Source: Paramarasmius palmivorus (Eukaryota > Basidiomycota > Agaricomycetes > Agaricales > Marasmiaceae). Taken from it: DNA of 64,000 nucleotides. Positions within the stretch are counted from its first letter, which is position 1. Every line of letters begins with the position of its first letter. The position numbers and the translations under genes were made by a program. Shown piece after piece: positions 1 through 10,665 of this stretch. Location: assembly GCA_037176845.1 (NCBI GenBank), contig JAYKXP010000016.1, forward strand, positions 310,001 to 374,000, in the 5' to 3' direction. The notes beneath the pieces are model-generated. The model was given only the letters and a program-made list of their open reading frames with translations, did not search any database and had not been told where the DNA came from.

Positions 1-185
1 TAGCAATTCCAAATGTTTATCGATGAACGGTATTTTATGAAAGCATGGGTATGTAACAGTGAGGAGGAGGAAAGTGTTTGGATAAACCGTCAAGCGCCCA
101 AAAGCTCCATCCACGTGCAAGTACATCACAATCTTCCATCTCCCCTCACCCCGAATCACCCCAGGTCCATCCTCAGAGTGATATC

Positions 186-1273
186 ATGTCTTCGTTCTTT
201 GGATTGTAAGATAATCTGGCTAGCTTTCCTCGCAATATCTCACAAGCTCCATCAATCGACAGAGGCAAGACTCGCACGTTCAAACCTCGCAAGGATGTCC
301 CTGAAGGAACAAAGCAGTATCAACTGAGAAAGTATGCAGAAGCTACACTGGTGAGTGACCTTTTCTCGAACAAACTTTGAGTTGACGAGCAAGATTTAGG
401 GATCTGGAAACCTGAGACTAGCTGTGCAACTTCCTGAAGGCGAAGATACAAACGAATGGCTAGCGGTGCACGGTTCGCTACGAATACCTCTGGGTCTTTC
501 TTGTATCTCAAAGCTGGAATCATAGCGGTCGACTTCTTCAACCATCTCAACATGCTCTACGGAACTGTAACAGAGTTTTGCACGCGTCAGGAGGTGCTTC
601 CTTCGTCACATCTCCCCTTCTACAGCCTACTCATCGCCTTCCATCTATAGTGCCCTATCATGTCTGCAGGACCAAGGTATTCCTCGAACACCGCATAACA
701 TCAGCATCAAATTCAACCTTAAAACTGTAGATATGAATATCTCTGGGAAGATGGAGTCAAGTACAAGAGACCAACAAAACTTCCTGCACCAGAATACGTC
801 GACGCACTCATGAATTGGGTTCAGAATTTGCTTGACGACGAAGCTGTGTTTCCTAACAAAATAGGTGCGGTTCAAAACTCTACCTTCTCTAGTCGTCTAA
901 CTTTGACCCCCTAAAGGTGTTCCCTTCCCCAAGAACTTTCGGGACACAGTACGGACGATTGTTCGTCGTCTGTTCCGAGTTTACGCGCATATCTATAGCA
1001 ATCACTTTGATCATATCTGCGCACTAGGCATTGAAGGTGGCTGGATCTTTTGGTTTTCCCCTCATTCCATAGACTGATCAGCACCCAATAGCGCATTTGA
1101 ACACTAGCTACAGACACTTTTTCTTATTCATCAACGAGGTGATCCTCCCCGCAATTTTTTTGCTTACAATAAACTCATATATCCGTTAGTTTGATCTCGT
1201 CGACAAGAAGGAGCTTGCGCCCCTGGACGAGCTAAACGAGGCCATCTTGGCTGAAGATAAAATCGGTCGTTGA
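186..1273 (+). CDS. MOB1: MOB1-type kinase activator (Mob1/phocein family)
   Basis: Mob1 proteins bind and activate NDR/LATS kinases (Dbf2 in yeast) in mitotic exit and septation. The spliced protein is about 215 residues, normal for the family. It starts [17 protein letters not shown] and carries the landmarks [61 protein letters not shown] and [11 protein letters not shown], ending near ILAEDKIGR. The zinc-site Cys of EFCT is visible. Exons begin at 186-205, 263-350 and 400-472, with several more to the TGA at 1271-1273. The first intron (206-262) removes an in-frame TAA at 207-209. The third donor is a weak GTTCGC. The next gene downstream is convergent. Family identity is very secure; exact exon ends less so. 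Confidence 0.93.
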
Positions 1274-1877
1274 CTTGTAATATACCCCACCGCCCTTACA
1301 CCCTTCATCTCTGTACCATCACATTTGTATGTACCGACGTTACGACTGCCCTATAGTACTCAACTGGAGGCTTTAATGACAATGCACTGTTATGGATTCA
1401 ATGTCATTATATTCGAGCTACAATGGATGAATTACAAAGGAAAGAGCGAGTCATTATTCGTGTATGATTGACAGTGCTACAAAGATTGCGTGTTTGGTTC
1501 TTTGCTAGAGTAAGAATAAAAAGCTATACTACAAATCACAAACCAAAGAAAAATTGAGCTGTAAGGTATTGGAAATCGAAACATGAGTCGTTGATTTTAT
1601 ACAGCGGGGACACCAAATTCCAAGTCGGGTATCGTGAAACCGTTGGTGTTGAGAGTTCAAGATGGGAAAACCGGAAGGACAATGACGACATATAGTACAC
1701 TTTGGGGATTGAAGGATGCTGATGGGCATGCGGAAATAAACGTTAATGCGACGGCGACGGCTGGGCTCTAAGTGGTTCGAAAGCGATAAAGAATGTCGTG
1801 TGTAGGCGATTCGTGTGTATCGGTGCTTCGGAAGACTGGTGAGAGCCAAACCGTACAAACGAGAGCGAGATGAGGAC
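1274..1877. other. Convergent intergenic gap, 604 bp
   Basis: This lies between the 3' ends of MOB1 and the BTB gene. An open frame exists on the minus strand (1529-1957), but it is low-complexity R/S/P-rich sequence that overlaps the last BTB exon and intron and resembles nothing I know. I see only 3' UTR-like AT-rich sequence. Confidence 0.5.
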
Positions 1878-3112
1878 CTAAATGGTCCGCTATTCCCTTT
1901 GTAAGCTAAAGAACCAAGGAAAAAACAGGAGAAATACTCACCTTGACAACAGACCACTGTATAAGCACGTTTTTTATGCGGTCATTCAGGGACTGTTTGC
2001 AGAGATCGCATGAAAGATGCTCGGCGAGAGGACGTAATGCTGACTCTAGGAAACTGGTGGACAAATCTATTGATGATGGTTCAAAAATTTCCTTGTGATG
2101 TAAGCAAATCGATGCATACCTGGGCGTGCATCCCAAGCCAAGTATGCAGAGGCTAGAGCCCATGCTCTTGTCAGTGTTTTTTGATCTGTAAAATCACACC
2201 ATGGCGTGGGAGCATGCGGATTTGGAGGCGGTAATAGAAGCTATGAATAGGTATCAGTACTTTGCCAGTGGGGCTGTACCGATATGGAGCTTACCCGCTT
2301 CAGTGCGTCAGAACGACCGATGTGAAGGAAGAATAGACGTCTGAGATATCTTGGTCCCATGCCTTCTGCTATGTCATCTGTAATCGTGCAGAGCGGCAAA
2401 GAAAGAAGGTGTGGCGAAGTCGAAATGGCGAGCTCGTTCAAGTCGTGTTTGGAAGCGAGCGAGTAGAGATCCAGTGGACATAATGGGGCATGCGAGAGGA
2501 GCAAGGTGAAGAGTGGCGTGGAAGGTGTTATCTGTCGCTTGGCTTCGATACCATAGAAGGGTAATTGATTGACTGCGGCAGAGAGAATGTCGAAGGAAGG
2601 AGAGTAATGTGCGCATGACATTCCGTAGACAATGTGGAGGATGATGTTCAGTATATGTGATTTCTCGTCAATGTTAATGACGAGGTTCTGCCACGCGTCT
2701 TTGGATGAAGATTCTGGCAGCAAAGAGTTGAAACGATTGTCGGATGCTGCTGAGAGCAATTCTGAATGCACGTAAAAGAAAACAGAGTCTGAAGATAACA
2801 GGGCAATGTCTGGAGGAAGGGTGTGGTTGTTGGCCCCAGGATAAAAGGTGGTCGAGACTGAAACGAGAATATTGCCATCTGACGGATCCTCTGCAATCGG
2901 GGAACCGCCATGCGAATTCTAGCGGTAAATGTGAGCTGACGGTGAACACGTAGCATCAATGAGCCACACACCGGGGGAGTTGGAACCTGCAGTGTCGCAG
3001 AGGACCCAACCTTATCACCGGAAAAATTTGAATTTCGTTCGTCAAAGTCCGGTATATTATCCACCTGTTCTGAGAATTGGAGCACCGAGTCCCAATCAGT
3101 GGCCTCCATCAT
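1878..3112 (-). CDS. BTB/POZ domain protein (agaricomycete-type)
   Basis: BTB domains mediate protein-protein contact, often as cullin-3 adaptors or scaffolds; the partner here is unknown. The start is MMEATDWDSVLQFSEQVDN at 3112. After an intron, NSHGGSPIAEDPSDGNI leads into the BTB core with SSDSVFFYVHSELLSAASDN (around 2740-2890). A helical C-terminal part follows: LCPLDLYSLASKHDLNELA and MGPRYLRRLFFLHIGRSDALKR. The last coding exons carry DLSTSFLESALRPLAEHL and CDLCKQSLNDRIKNVLIQW, and the protein ends VVKRTI at a stop at 1878-1880, reached through a GTGAGT...AATAG intron. Families of such BTB proteins are expanded in mushrooms. The CDLC pair is too small to be called a zinc finger. Function cannot be inferred further. 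Confidence 0.75.
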
Positions 3113-3460
3113 TGACCAAAGAAACTGTAGAGAGAAAATAAGCAGTTATTCTGGGCGAGACAGGCAGAAATCTGACCTTGCAGACGTAAAGAAGAGGAAG
3201 AAGAGAAAGAAAGTAGTAAACGCCGGTCAAGAGTTTTGAAGTGTGCCCTTGAACCGCGATCTGATGCGGTGACTAAGACCTGTCTGCTCACATCTTCGTG
3301 GCCCGAGTGTCTTACTTGCAGGACATCGTTATTTTAGCCGAAATGGATGAAACAACATTGTTTCTACGATAAAGAAGAGAAGATACATCGACAACTCTGC
3401 TACATCATATCGTATCTATATACCAGCGCGTAATATTGGATACTGTGCCTTTCGTCTCGC
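3113..3460. other. Gap between BTB start and DBP8 stop, 348 bp
   Basis: Both flanking genes are on the minus strand, so this holds the BTB promoter and the DBP8 3' UTR. A purine-rich run sits near 3180-3215. I see no gene. Confidence 0.5.
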
Positions 3461-5505
3461 CTAGACTCTCGAGTCTTTCAGCCTGCGAATCTTTTCCCTT
3501 TTCCCAAATCCCGAGTCATGTAATTCCTGGGTCCGATGACATCAACCAAAAGATATCATCACTCAGACTGTCAAACTCACCATGTTGGCCAGCCGTTTGG
3601 CGCTAGAGACACTATTGAGTTTCTCCAAGACGGCATTTTCCGGTATCGGGTACTCTTCCAGTTTCGTTCCTTGTGTGTTCTTGTGAGTGGGCGATCCAAG
3701 CCAATGTCGATGAAGCGCCTACTCACCGATACGACGCTCTATCTTGACTACGCGTTCTTCATCCCTTTCCGTCACCAAACTCATAGCGACACCGCTTCGA
3801 CCGGCACGGGCAGTTCGACCTACTCGATGCGTATACTCTTCGGGCTCATTCGGCAAATCCCAGTTAATGACCATGGCAACGTCGTCGATATCCAATCCAC
3901 GAGCACCTACATCAGTTGACACTAGCACGGGAACAACGCACGACCTAAACAAGGACAAGGACGTTAAACGCTCCCGTTGTGTCAACCGAGAATGCAGAGC
4001 TGTACTGCGGATCGACAGTGTCTTTAGGAGCGATGTGATATAGGCAGCCGTCCGTGCCCGGGCACAAAAGATGATTGTAGGGGGAGGTTGCTCGATGGCG
4101 TCCTCAGCGTCCACGTGTTTCTTGCCATTCTGCCTCTTCTTCGCTTGATGTGTCTCAGGTGGTGCACGGCGCATATCGACGATGCTTTCCGGAGGATTGC
4201 ATAAGAGGTAAAGAAGATAGCTTTCCCGAACGTGAGAAGGCACCAGAAAGTAATATTGCTTGAGCGTCGATACAGTTTCAACCCTTCAAACTACGCGTCA
4301 GAAGACAGTTTAGCGAAAATGAAAAATCGTACGTCTCAGTCATCCTATGCACGAAGGGCTTTTCTTTTCCCGGCCGAGGTGTGGTATTCGCTACCGACTC
4401 GATAGCAGGAGTTAAGGTTGCGGTGAATAGGCATGTTTGTCGTTCTTTCGGAAGGATGTCGAAGAGATACGATAAATCGGAAGAGAACGTCGAAGAAAGC
4501 AGTCGGTCCGCTTCGTCCAAAACCTGTTCTATAAGAAATATAAATTTGGATAAGGAACGAAGAGCTCACCAGAAACTTGACTCGAGAAAGGCTCCATTCA
4601 TTTTTGCCGCTCTTGAGATGATCCACCATACGACCTGGAGTTGCAACGACGACATGGGGTCTGTTATTGAGTTCTAATGCTTGTGCTATCATGTCCATGC
4701 CTCCGACAATGACAGCCGTCCTAATGTTTAATGGGGCACCCAGCACCGCAAACTGCTCGGATATCTGGAAAGCAAGCTCTCTGTAGTAATTAATAAACGA
4801 ATATGTAAGACGAAACCTTCCGATCGTACCTCGTTGGAGTGAGGACCAGCGCAAACAGTCCATATGGATCTGCTGAGAGTTTCTGAAGTATTGGTAAAGC
4901 AAACGCAATGGTTTTTCCCGAACCGGTCTTTGCATTTCCTATACAATCTTTTCCTATAGTACACCGCGTTTATCAGAATGACAATGACATGACACAGGCA
5001 CAGCAAGTTACTCACCTGCCAGAAGCGGTGGTATGCAGGCAGCTTGCACTTCGGTTGGGGTGTGGATCGAGATAGATTGCAGCGCATTACGGAGAGGTAA
5101 GGAAATATTAAGGGCGGCAAATGTACGAGGTTCAGGTGACCCTAAGGAAGTTTGGGACTTGGGTATACTTTTTTCACTGGGAACTAGTTTTGGTCGTGAT
5201 ATAGGTTTATTGAACCTTGACTGTATTCGATTGAGAGCTTGAAAACGTTCCGCTTCTGCCTCTTTATCGTTATCGTTGTCACTCTCGTCCTCCTCGTCAT
5301 AATCATCGCCCTCATCCTCGTCTCCTTGCAAGCCGGCATGCCCTTCACTGGATCCAGAACCACTTGAATCACTGTCCTCATCTTCTAATAACTCCCTGCG
5401 ACTCGAAGAGCTATGAATAACTCCTGCTCTGGACTTTTTACGCGGTAAGTCGTCCTGACTGCGAAGTAAATCGTCTGTAGTGAGAATTTTTCGTTTCGGC
5501 GCCAT
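3461..5505 (-). CDS. DBP8: ATP-dependent RNA helicase DBP8 (DDX49)
   Basis: Dbp8 is a nucleolar DEAD-box helicase needed for 18S rRNA maturation in the small-subunit pathway. The start is [20 protein letters not shown]. An acidic D/E/S-rich N-terminal tail (residues about 40-85) precedes the core. Visible motifs in order: the Q-motif region [17 protein letters not shown], Walker [42 protein letters not shown] (the TAT form of motif III), [14 protein letters not shown] and [13 protein letters not shown]. The segment [20 protein letters not shown] after the first RecA lobe is a Dbp8 signature. The last exon gives [21 protein letters not shown] and a stop at 3461-3463. Length is about 560 residues. 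It is head to head with the DUF302 gene, 174 bp away. Confidence 0.92.
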
Positions 5506-5679
5506 GGAGGAAAAGGAAAAAGTGGTCGGAGATCAATTCAACGCCCGAGCGCTTACCGATGTCAAATTTAATTAAACTCCATACCATGACCAACGCCAGC
5601 ACTCGGGCACAGCTCGGGTATAGAATTGTACCATATAAAGGCTAGCATGGGATTCACTTATGTTGCCTAAGAATCTCCC
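5506..5679. promoter_or_regulatory. Shared divergent promoter, DBP8 / DUF302 gene
   Basis: 174 bp separate the two start codons, so both genes must be driven from this stretch. No TATA element stands out. Confidence 0.5.
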
Positions 5680-6313
5680 ATGCCTGCGACAAAGACAGTC
5701 ACTCCCTTCACAGCTCAACTCGTCACCTTTGAGACGACGACGTCTCCAGAGCAAGTCGTCTCTCGTCTCGACGAACAGCTTCGGCGACCCAACTGTGCTG
5801 GTCTCATACCCCTCTTGTCCACTGCAACCTCGAAGGAGGCTCTTGAGGATGGGGTGAGAGAAATCCGCCAAGGAAACGATTTCATGTGAGTCTATCTGTT
5901 GGTGTAGTCCGGTGTCCTGGCTTTAACACTAATGGCTTTCACGATACAGGTATTTCCTGTCGATGCAACACGAGAAATGGCTGAAGTTATACGATGATAA
6001 CGTTCCATTTGTATCAGTCTATACTATCGGGAACCCAATTGTCGGTACGTGTGGACTATACTCTCGTTACAGCACTCCCTAACTCGAAGTTTCTCTGACA
6101 GCTCAGTCCATCATGAAGCATGAATTGCGAGCAGCATACAATATCCCACCTCGATTGCTCATCGCCGAGAAAGAAGATAGAACCGGAACTAGGGTGATAT
6201 ACCATCTTCCCTCCTCAGTAATGGCAATCGACAACAGCAACCCAGAACTTGCAGCTGCGCTCAAGGCATTGGACGAGAAGCTGGAGCGTCTGATCATAAA
6301 AGTGACTGAATGA
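5680..6313 (+). CDS. DUF302 (TT1751-like) protein
   Basis: Three exons (5680-5885, 5950-6044, 6102-6313) encode 170 residues starting MPATKTVTPFTAQLVTFETT. The order of landmarks fits the DUF302 fold: an N-terminal TSPEQVVSRLDEQL helix, HEKWLKLYDDNVPFVSVYTI, GNPIVAQSIMKHELRAAYNI, PPRLLIAEKEDRTGTRVIYH, LPSSVMAI and a final LKALDEKLERLI helix. DUF302 proteins are widespread but their biochemistry is not settled; I assign no function. There is no signal peptide or membrane segment, so it is probably cytosolic. Both introns are GT...AG and preserve frame. Confidence 0.75.
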
Positions 6314-6488
6314 TAGATAACATTGAGATGTACATGTAAGGATACAGTGGATACAGTGGACAAGAGTGGCGAAAGATATGACAAGTCTATGTACAATAAG
6401 CTATGATACAATGCGAAAACCCTAGAATGCGAAACCTGCGTCGTATGATTGTATGATTGTATGTATGCAATGATAAATCGTAACCTTT

Positions 6489-7896
6489 TTAAACGTTCCC
6501 GCCGTGAACTTCGTCCTGCCAGCCATATTCCATCGAATTGTCGCAGACATACGAATTGTGCTGGAACTGATAGTCGTGAGGGTTATAGAGAAGATATGGT
6601 GGCGTCGACATCATCGGGGCCTCCTTTTGATCGTCAACGACTGCAGGAGTAAGAAGGGGAGGTTGGTATGACTGCTCCATTACAGCGTTGTTGAGAGTAC
6701 TGAAAGTCGGGTTGTAGCGCATTGCGTAGGCCATAGTGTTGGTGTAGGCCATTTCAGTGGGAACCGGTTGATGAAGTTGTGATCCTGCCTGTAATGCCTG
6801 CGGTTAGAACCATGATAGATAGAGGCACAAATAGTTGAACTTACCGGTTCCATCTCTAGAGCACCGACACGTTGAGCCAGCTCACTGTCTGAGGATGGTG
6901 CTGATGAAGCGACAGAGCAGGGCTCCGATGGTGGTCGAGGTGGCAGCTGATTGAAGTAGACATTTGCCATGGGTTCCTCGGGAATGAAAACAGTTGGCAT
7001 TTGCCTACGATCCTCAAAGTAGTGAGGCATGGTAGAGTAGGGAAAGGTTGCCGGAAGGGATGGAGTGCTGTCGTACTCGCGAGACAAATAATGGAATGGC
7101 TGCATCATGGGAGGAGGAGTGATGGGTGACATGAGAGGTGTGTGCGACGACTCTGAGGAGCTATCCGTCCCAGACGGTAAATCATCCATGTACTCGTAGC
7201 GGTTTGCCTTCTTCATCCTCCGGCGACGAGCTGGCTGAGCAGGACCTGAGAGATGCATGTACTTCTCTCGGAGTGCCCGAACCCTGTCCTTCGACTCGGC
7301 AGCATCGTTCTTCCCCTTGCCCTTCTTCGAGTTGCCTTTCGGCGAAGGCGTAAACTTGTAGTTAGGGTACTTCTGCTGGTGCTCGCGTAGCTTCTCTGCC
7401 GCCTTTGCCTGCCACTCCTTCCTCTCTTCCTCCCTAAGCATGTTCCAGCACTCGCCTGCAACACAACTAAGAGTCTGCTGGCGATGTTCGACCTCTTTTG
7501 GAATACGTCCGTTCTTGATGAGGTCAGAACGAAAGAGCATGAATGCATTGGGAGGACGTGGAATGCGTTTGGGTTTTGGCGCCAAAGGCTCGGGTGAAGG
7601 TGGACAAGAGAGGGAAGGAATCGAAGGTAAACTCGGGATGTGAGGCGGCTCGATAGGAGAATCGTGAACATTGCCTCGCGATCCGTCGCGGAAGGACTTG
7701 GCAAGGCGGATGCTGGTCAGGGAGAGAAGGTGTTCTCGTTCGGGAGACAAAGATGTCTCAGGCAAAGTCAAACATTTGCTCTGGGACAATGCATCGGTGT
7801 GGAATGCGTCCAAATAGGGAGTAGTCGCTAAAGGGTATTATTGTTAGTAAAGTTACGCGACCTAAGACAGACCAGGACCGTACCGTTATGTTCCAT
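6489..7896 (-). CDS. HMG-box transcription factor (MATA_HMG type)
   Basis: A sequence-specific HMG box, with the arrangement KPKRIPRPPNAFMLFRSDLI and then EERKEWQAKAAEKLREHQQK, lies at about residues 80-155. This type occurs in mating and sexual-development regulators such as fungal MAT HMG proteins, Prf1-like and Pcc1-like factors; which one cannot be told by eye. The rest is low complexity (S/P-rich), with a basic stretch RRRRMKK after the box, probably a nuclear localisation signal. The gene has three exons. The first is only 13 nt (7884-7896, M E H N plus one base), joined across an intron to CG-ACT-ACT, giving MEHNATTPYLDAFHTD. The last exon ends DEVHGGNV. Length is about 435 residues. 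Confidence 0.85.
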
Positions 7897-8401
7897 CGCG
7901 TTTGTGAGCGTTCGAGTCAACGAAGAAAGCGACGATGTTCTCAGTGGGAAACGCTGTATATAAAGACATTATGTGCCAGAGTCGACGTCCGCGCGATAGC
8001 CAAAGGTCGGTGCTTGATCCTAGGTGCGTGAAAGGGTTCGCCGCACTCTGAAAGGGTCGGAAAACTCCGAATTGTCAGATGAAAGGAAGGTACGGCAATT
8101 TGCGAGTTCACGTTGCACGCCTAGTAGGTGCCATCAACAGCGTGTTGATGTATGACTCGGCGAAGTCATGCATCTGACTGGTTTGCGACACGAGAGGGCC
8201 TACATGAGGCTGCATCGTGTTCGTCGGGAGCACTGGGTTTAGTAGCGGGCTTCAAGATATACTTTAAACGAAAAACAAGCGCAGTACCTATTGCCAGGGT
8301 CGAGAACGCCATGAGGCGCGCTTGCTATGGGATCACCACGACGCACGCTTAGGCTTGCAGGATCTGCTCTAAATTCGTAAGATCTATAACAGCTGATATG
8401 T
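7897..8401. other. Intergenic gap, 505 bp
   Basis: This is upstream of the HMG-box gene and downstream of SUA5, so it should contain the HMG promoter. An open plus-strand frame of 66 codons (8152-8352) matches nothing I know and lacks support. The long gap compared with its neighbours fits a regulated developmental gene. Confidence 0.45.
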
Positions 8402-9682
8402 CTAGAAAGATACCCAAGTCATCTCTGAAGCAGCCTTACGGACGCGGTTCATAACCGCAAGACCCTCCTCAGTCTCCTCTACTTCCTCCGTTATGATAAG
8501 ATGCACTCCTTTCTGCTCCAATGTAAATAAGCCGTCGAACAATCGTCGGGCAGTGACCGAAGGTTCCGACTTGAGTCCCAATTCGTAACGATGCCACTCG
8601 ACTCCATCTGTGGCTGGAAGCTGATATGTACCCAAAGGGGAATCCTTGAGTGCCATGATGCCAATTTTGATAGGATGACGCGCTTTGATCGACGTCTTGA
8701 GAGATGATATGTACGACGACGCGTCTACAGGGTTTACGCCCTCAGGAGGCGGAGTGACAGTCATCAGCAATGTGACGGGAGCGGATGGTGAATAGTGTCT
8801 GTATTTCATGCCTGGTGTTGTGGGCGCTGCTTCGAGCTCTGCATCTCGGTAATCTCGACGATAAACCAAGACTTTAGGAATCGGGATTCCTGGCGTAAAA
8901 TCCTCATCTAATGCCCTCTGTATGTCCTCTACCGTGACACCTCCCGGTCTCAATACACGGAGATTCCCATCTTCGTGTAACCCATCGACTACTGTGCTTT
9001 CCAATCCGACACCACAAGCCCCGCCATCGAGTATGTACGTGAGTTTTGATCCTAGGTCGTTATGGACGTGTTCGGCGGTTGTCGGACTCGGTTTTCCCGA
9101 CGAGTTTGCGCTAGGTGCAGCGATAGGAGCATTGGAAAGAGCAATCAAAGCTCTGGCGATTGGATGCGAAGGCATTCGGATAGCCACGGTAGGTTGTTGT
9201 GCGGTTATGATAGAGGGTATAGTGTTCGGATCTCTGGGGAATAGTAGGGTCAAGCCTCCTGGCCAAAAGCGCTTCATCAATGTGGAATATGATGGCGGCA
9301 TTGTAAAAGATGGTGGAATGAGAGACTTGAGCATTTGGATGGATGACACATGGACTATCAATGGATTGTCGGGAGGTCGACCCTTGACGGAAAATATGCG
9401 TGCAGCAGCGGATTCATGTAATGCAAGTGCTCCTAACCCATAAACGGTTTCTGTAGGAAACGCGACTGGATGAAAATCTTGGAGATGCCGGGCAGCTGTC
9501 TCGAGCGACCGTCTAGTTTCTGGTGAAGAAATTTCCGGCTGGCCGTTGGAATCGAAGGAGACAGATGAAGGATCACAGGTAAGGACTTGTGCGACAGGCA
9601 TCGTGTTCAACGACGAGTGCAACGTTCCAAAAGATTGGAGGCGAAAAAATCTGAGCGAGAGCAACTTGGAAAAGAACTTCAT
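8402..9682 (-). CDS. SUA5: Threonylcarbamoyl-AMP synthase SUA5 (YrdC/Sua5)
   Basis: Sua5 makes threonylcarbamoyl-AMP from Thr, bicarbonate and ATP, the first step of t6A37 formation in ANN-decoding tRNAs. The gene is intronless, unusual for this window, and encodes 426 residues from the first ATG. YrdC-domain landmarks: HPVAFPTETVYGLGALAL, FSVKGRPPDNPLIVHVSS, KRFWPGGLTLLFP, VAIRMPSHPIARALI and APSANSSGKPSPTTAEHV. A Sua5 C-terminal domain follows after PTTPGMKYRHYSPSAPVTLL. The N-terminus (MKFFSKLLSLRFFRLQSFG) is basic and free of acidic residues, like a mitochondrial presequence; a second Met (MPVAQVL, codon at 9601) could start a cytosolic form. The open frame extends slightly upstream without another ATG. 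Confidence 0.93.
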   Translation of the reverse strand: MKFFSKLLSLRFFRLQSFGTLHSSLNTMPVAQVLTCDPSSVSFDSNGQPEISSPETRRSLETAARHLQDFHPVAFPTETVYGLGALALHESAAARIFSVKGRPPDNPLIVHVSSIQMLKSLIPPSFTMPPSYSTLMKRFWPGGLTLLFPRDPNTIPSIITAQQPTVAIRMPSHPIARALIALSNAPIAAPSANSSGKPSPTTAEHVHNDLGSKLTYILDGGACGVGLESTVVDGLHEDGNLRVLRPGGVTVEDIQRALDEDFTPGIPIPKVLVYRRDYRDAELEAAPTTPGMKYRHYSPSAPVTLLMTVTPPPEGVNPVDASSYISSLKTSIKARHPIKIGIMALKDSPLGTYQLPATDGVEWHRYELGLKSEPSVTARRLFDGLFTLEQKGVHLIITEEVEETEEGLAVMNRVRKAASEMTWVSF

Positions 9683-9770
9683 GATTACTAAGAAAATATC
9701 AACTGCCACTATAGGCGCACCAAGTTAGGCGCACCAAAGATACCATACTACTCTCAAAACACCGCATACC

Positions 9771-10177
9771 TCAGCTTTGCCCCTCTGAATGAATTTTTGG
9801 CATGTTCAGTCCAACACGTCGCGCTGTAGCCTCAACCCTTTCCTCCGAGGTATATTCTATTGTAGGATTGTATCTTTCAAGCAGCTCCTGTTGGAAGTTA
9901 GAACATATGATCACAGAGACAAGCTCATTGACGCACGTTGTATTGGCGCTGTGAGCGAAGGAAGAGTAGACAGTCTTGTAGTTCCTGTACTTTGCTTTCC
10001 GAGTTTGCCTGTGACGCTAACGCCCGGAAGTTGGAGGACAACGAGCGACTGATCTTTCCATTCTGAACTGACTGGTTATAATGATCAGAAATTGGCTTCT
10101 TCAATGTGGAATGTGAAACTCACTGCCTTCCTCAGTTCCCGCAGAATGCTACGATAGGCTTGGGCTGGCGAGGACAT
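9771..10177 (-). CDS. FMC1: FMC1-like mitochondrial protein (LYR family)
   Basis: Three small exons give about 105 residues. The start MSSPAQAYRSILRELRKA is the LYR-family signature region. Exon 2 reads NGKISRSLSSNFRALASQ and then LLFLRSQRQYN; exon 3 reads ELLERYNPTIEYTSEERVEA followed by TARRVGLNMP. This pattern matches Fmc1, a mitochondrial matrix factor for folding and assembly of the F1 part of ATP synthase (with Atp12). The stop is at 9771-9773, only 88 bp upstream of SUA5 on the same strand. The 5' leader has two out-of-frame ATGs (see findings). I am confident of the LYR/Fmc1 family; the precise complex-V role is inferred from yeast. Confidence 0.8.
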
Positions 10178-10665
10178 GGTGCTTCGTGGGAAAGGTTGTA
10201 ACGCGTCGGCAATGTCTTTCGCGCGCTCTTCTTCAACTTGCTGCGTGACGAGGTCGACATCTTGAAGGATTCTCAGCCATCTCAAGAAAAGAAGAATAAA
10301 AATTATTACCACAATGTAAGTGATCTTTCAGGGAAAAATGCTGTCTAACACTATCACCAGACAGGGAAACATGACGCTTTTGTGTTGTTTCTACCTTTCT
10401 TGGTGGTAAATGGCAGACTCCAAATCTTAGCCTATGATACCTAACCGAGTATCAATTATGTGGCTATTGTGTTCATGATACCTATCTCTACGCTTGGACC
10501 GTGTAAGGTGAGTCAGATAATTAGGCCTTTATCTTTTGTCGCGCTTGGGCCACTCACTGATAACCTATAAATCTTGCTCGTGGCTTTCCAGGGAACCATC
10601 ATTCAACTCTCACCTGCACTTCGCACACGTTTCCCAATTCGAAGTTGTTCTCACCTCCTATCAAA
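10178..10665. other. Divergent intergenic region, FMC1 / RRM gene (488 bp)
   Basis: This holds the 5' leaders and promoters of two divergent genes. The FMC1 leader contains upstream ATGs at about 10282 and at 10260. No protein gene is supported. Confidence 0.45.

Noticed and set aside
206..223. An 18-nt intron (GTAAG...CTAG) in MOB1, which would be record-short
   Set aside because: A normal 57-bp intron, 206-262, removes the same stop and gives [15 protein letters not shown], which matches the family N-terminus much better.
1529..1957. A 142-codon minus-strand open frame after the BTB gene
   Set aside because: It covers the last BTB intron and exon in another frame; its content is low complexity and unlike any protein.
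3536..4043. Overlapping plus-strand frames
   Set aside because: Antisense of the second RecA lobe of DBP8.
8922..9443. A 173-codon plus-strand open frame
   Set aside because: It is the exact antisense of the conserved SUA5 YrdC domain and has no family resemblance.
10178..10312. In-frame extension of FMC1 upstream
   Set aside because: It has no ATG before the window of conservation, and LYR proteins of this type start right at MSSPAQAYRSIL.
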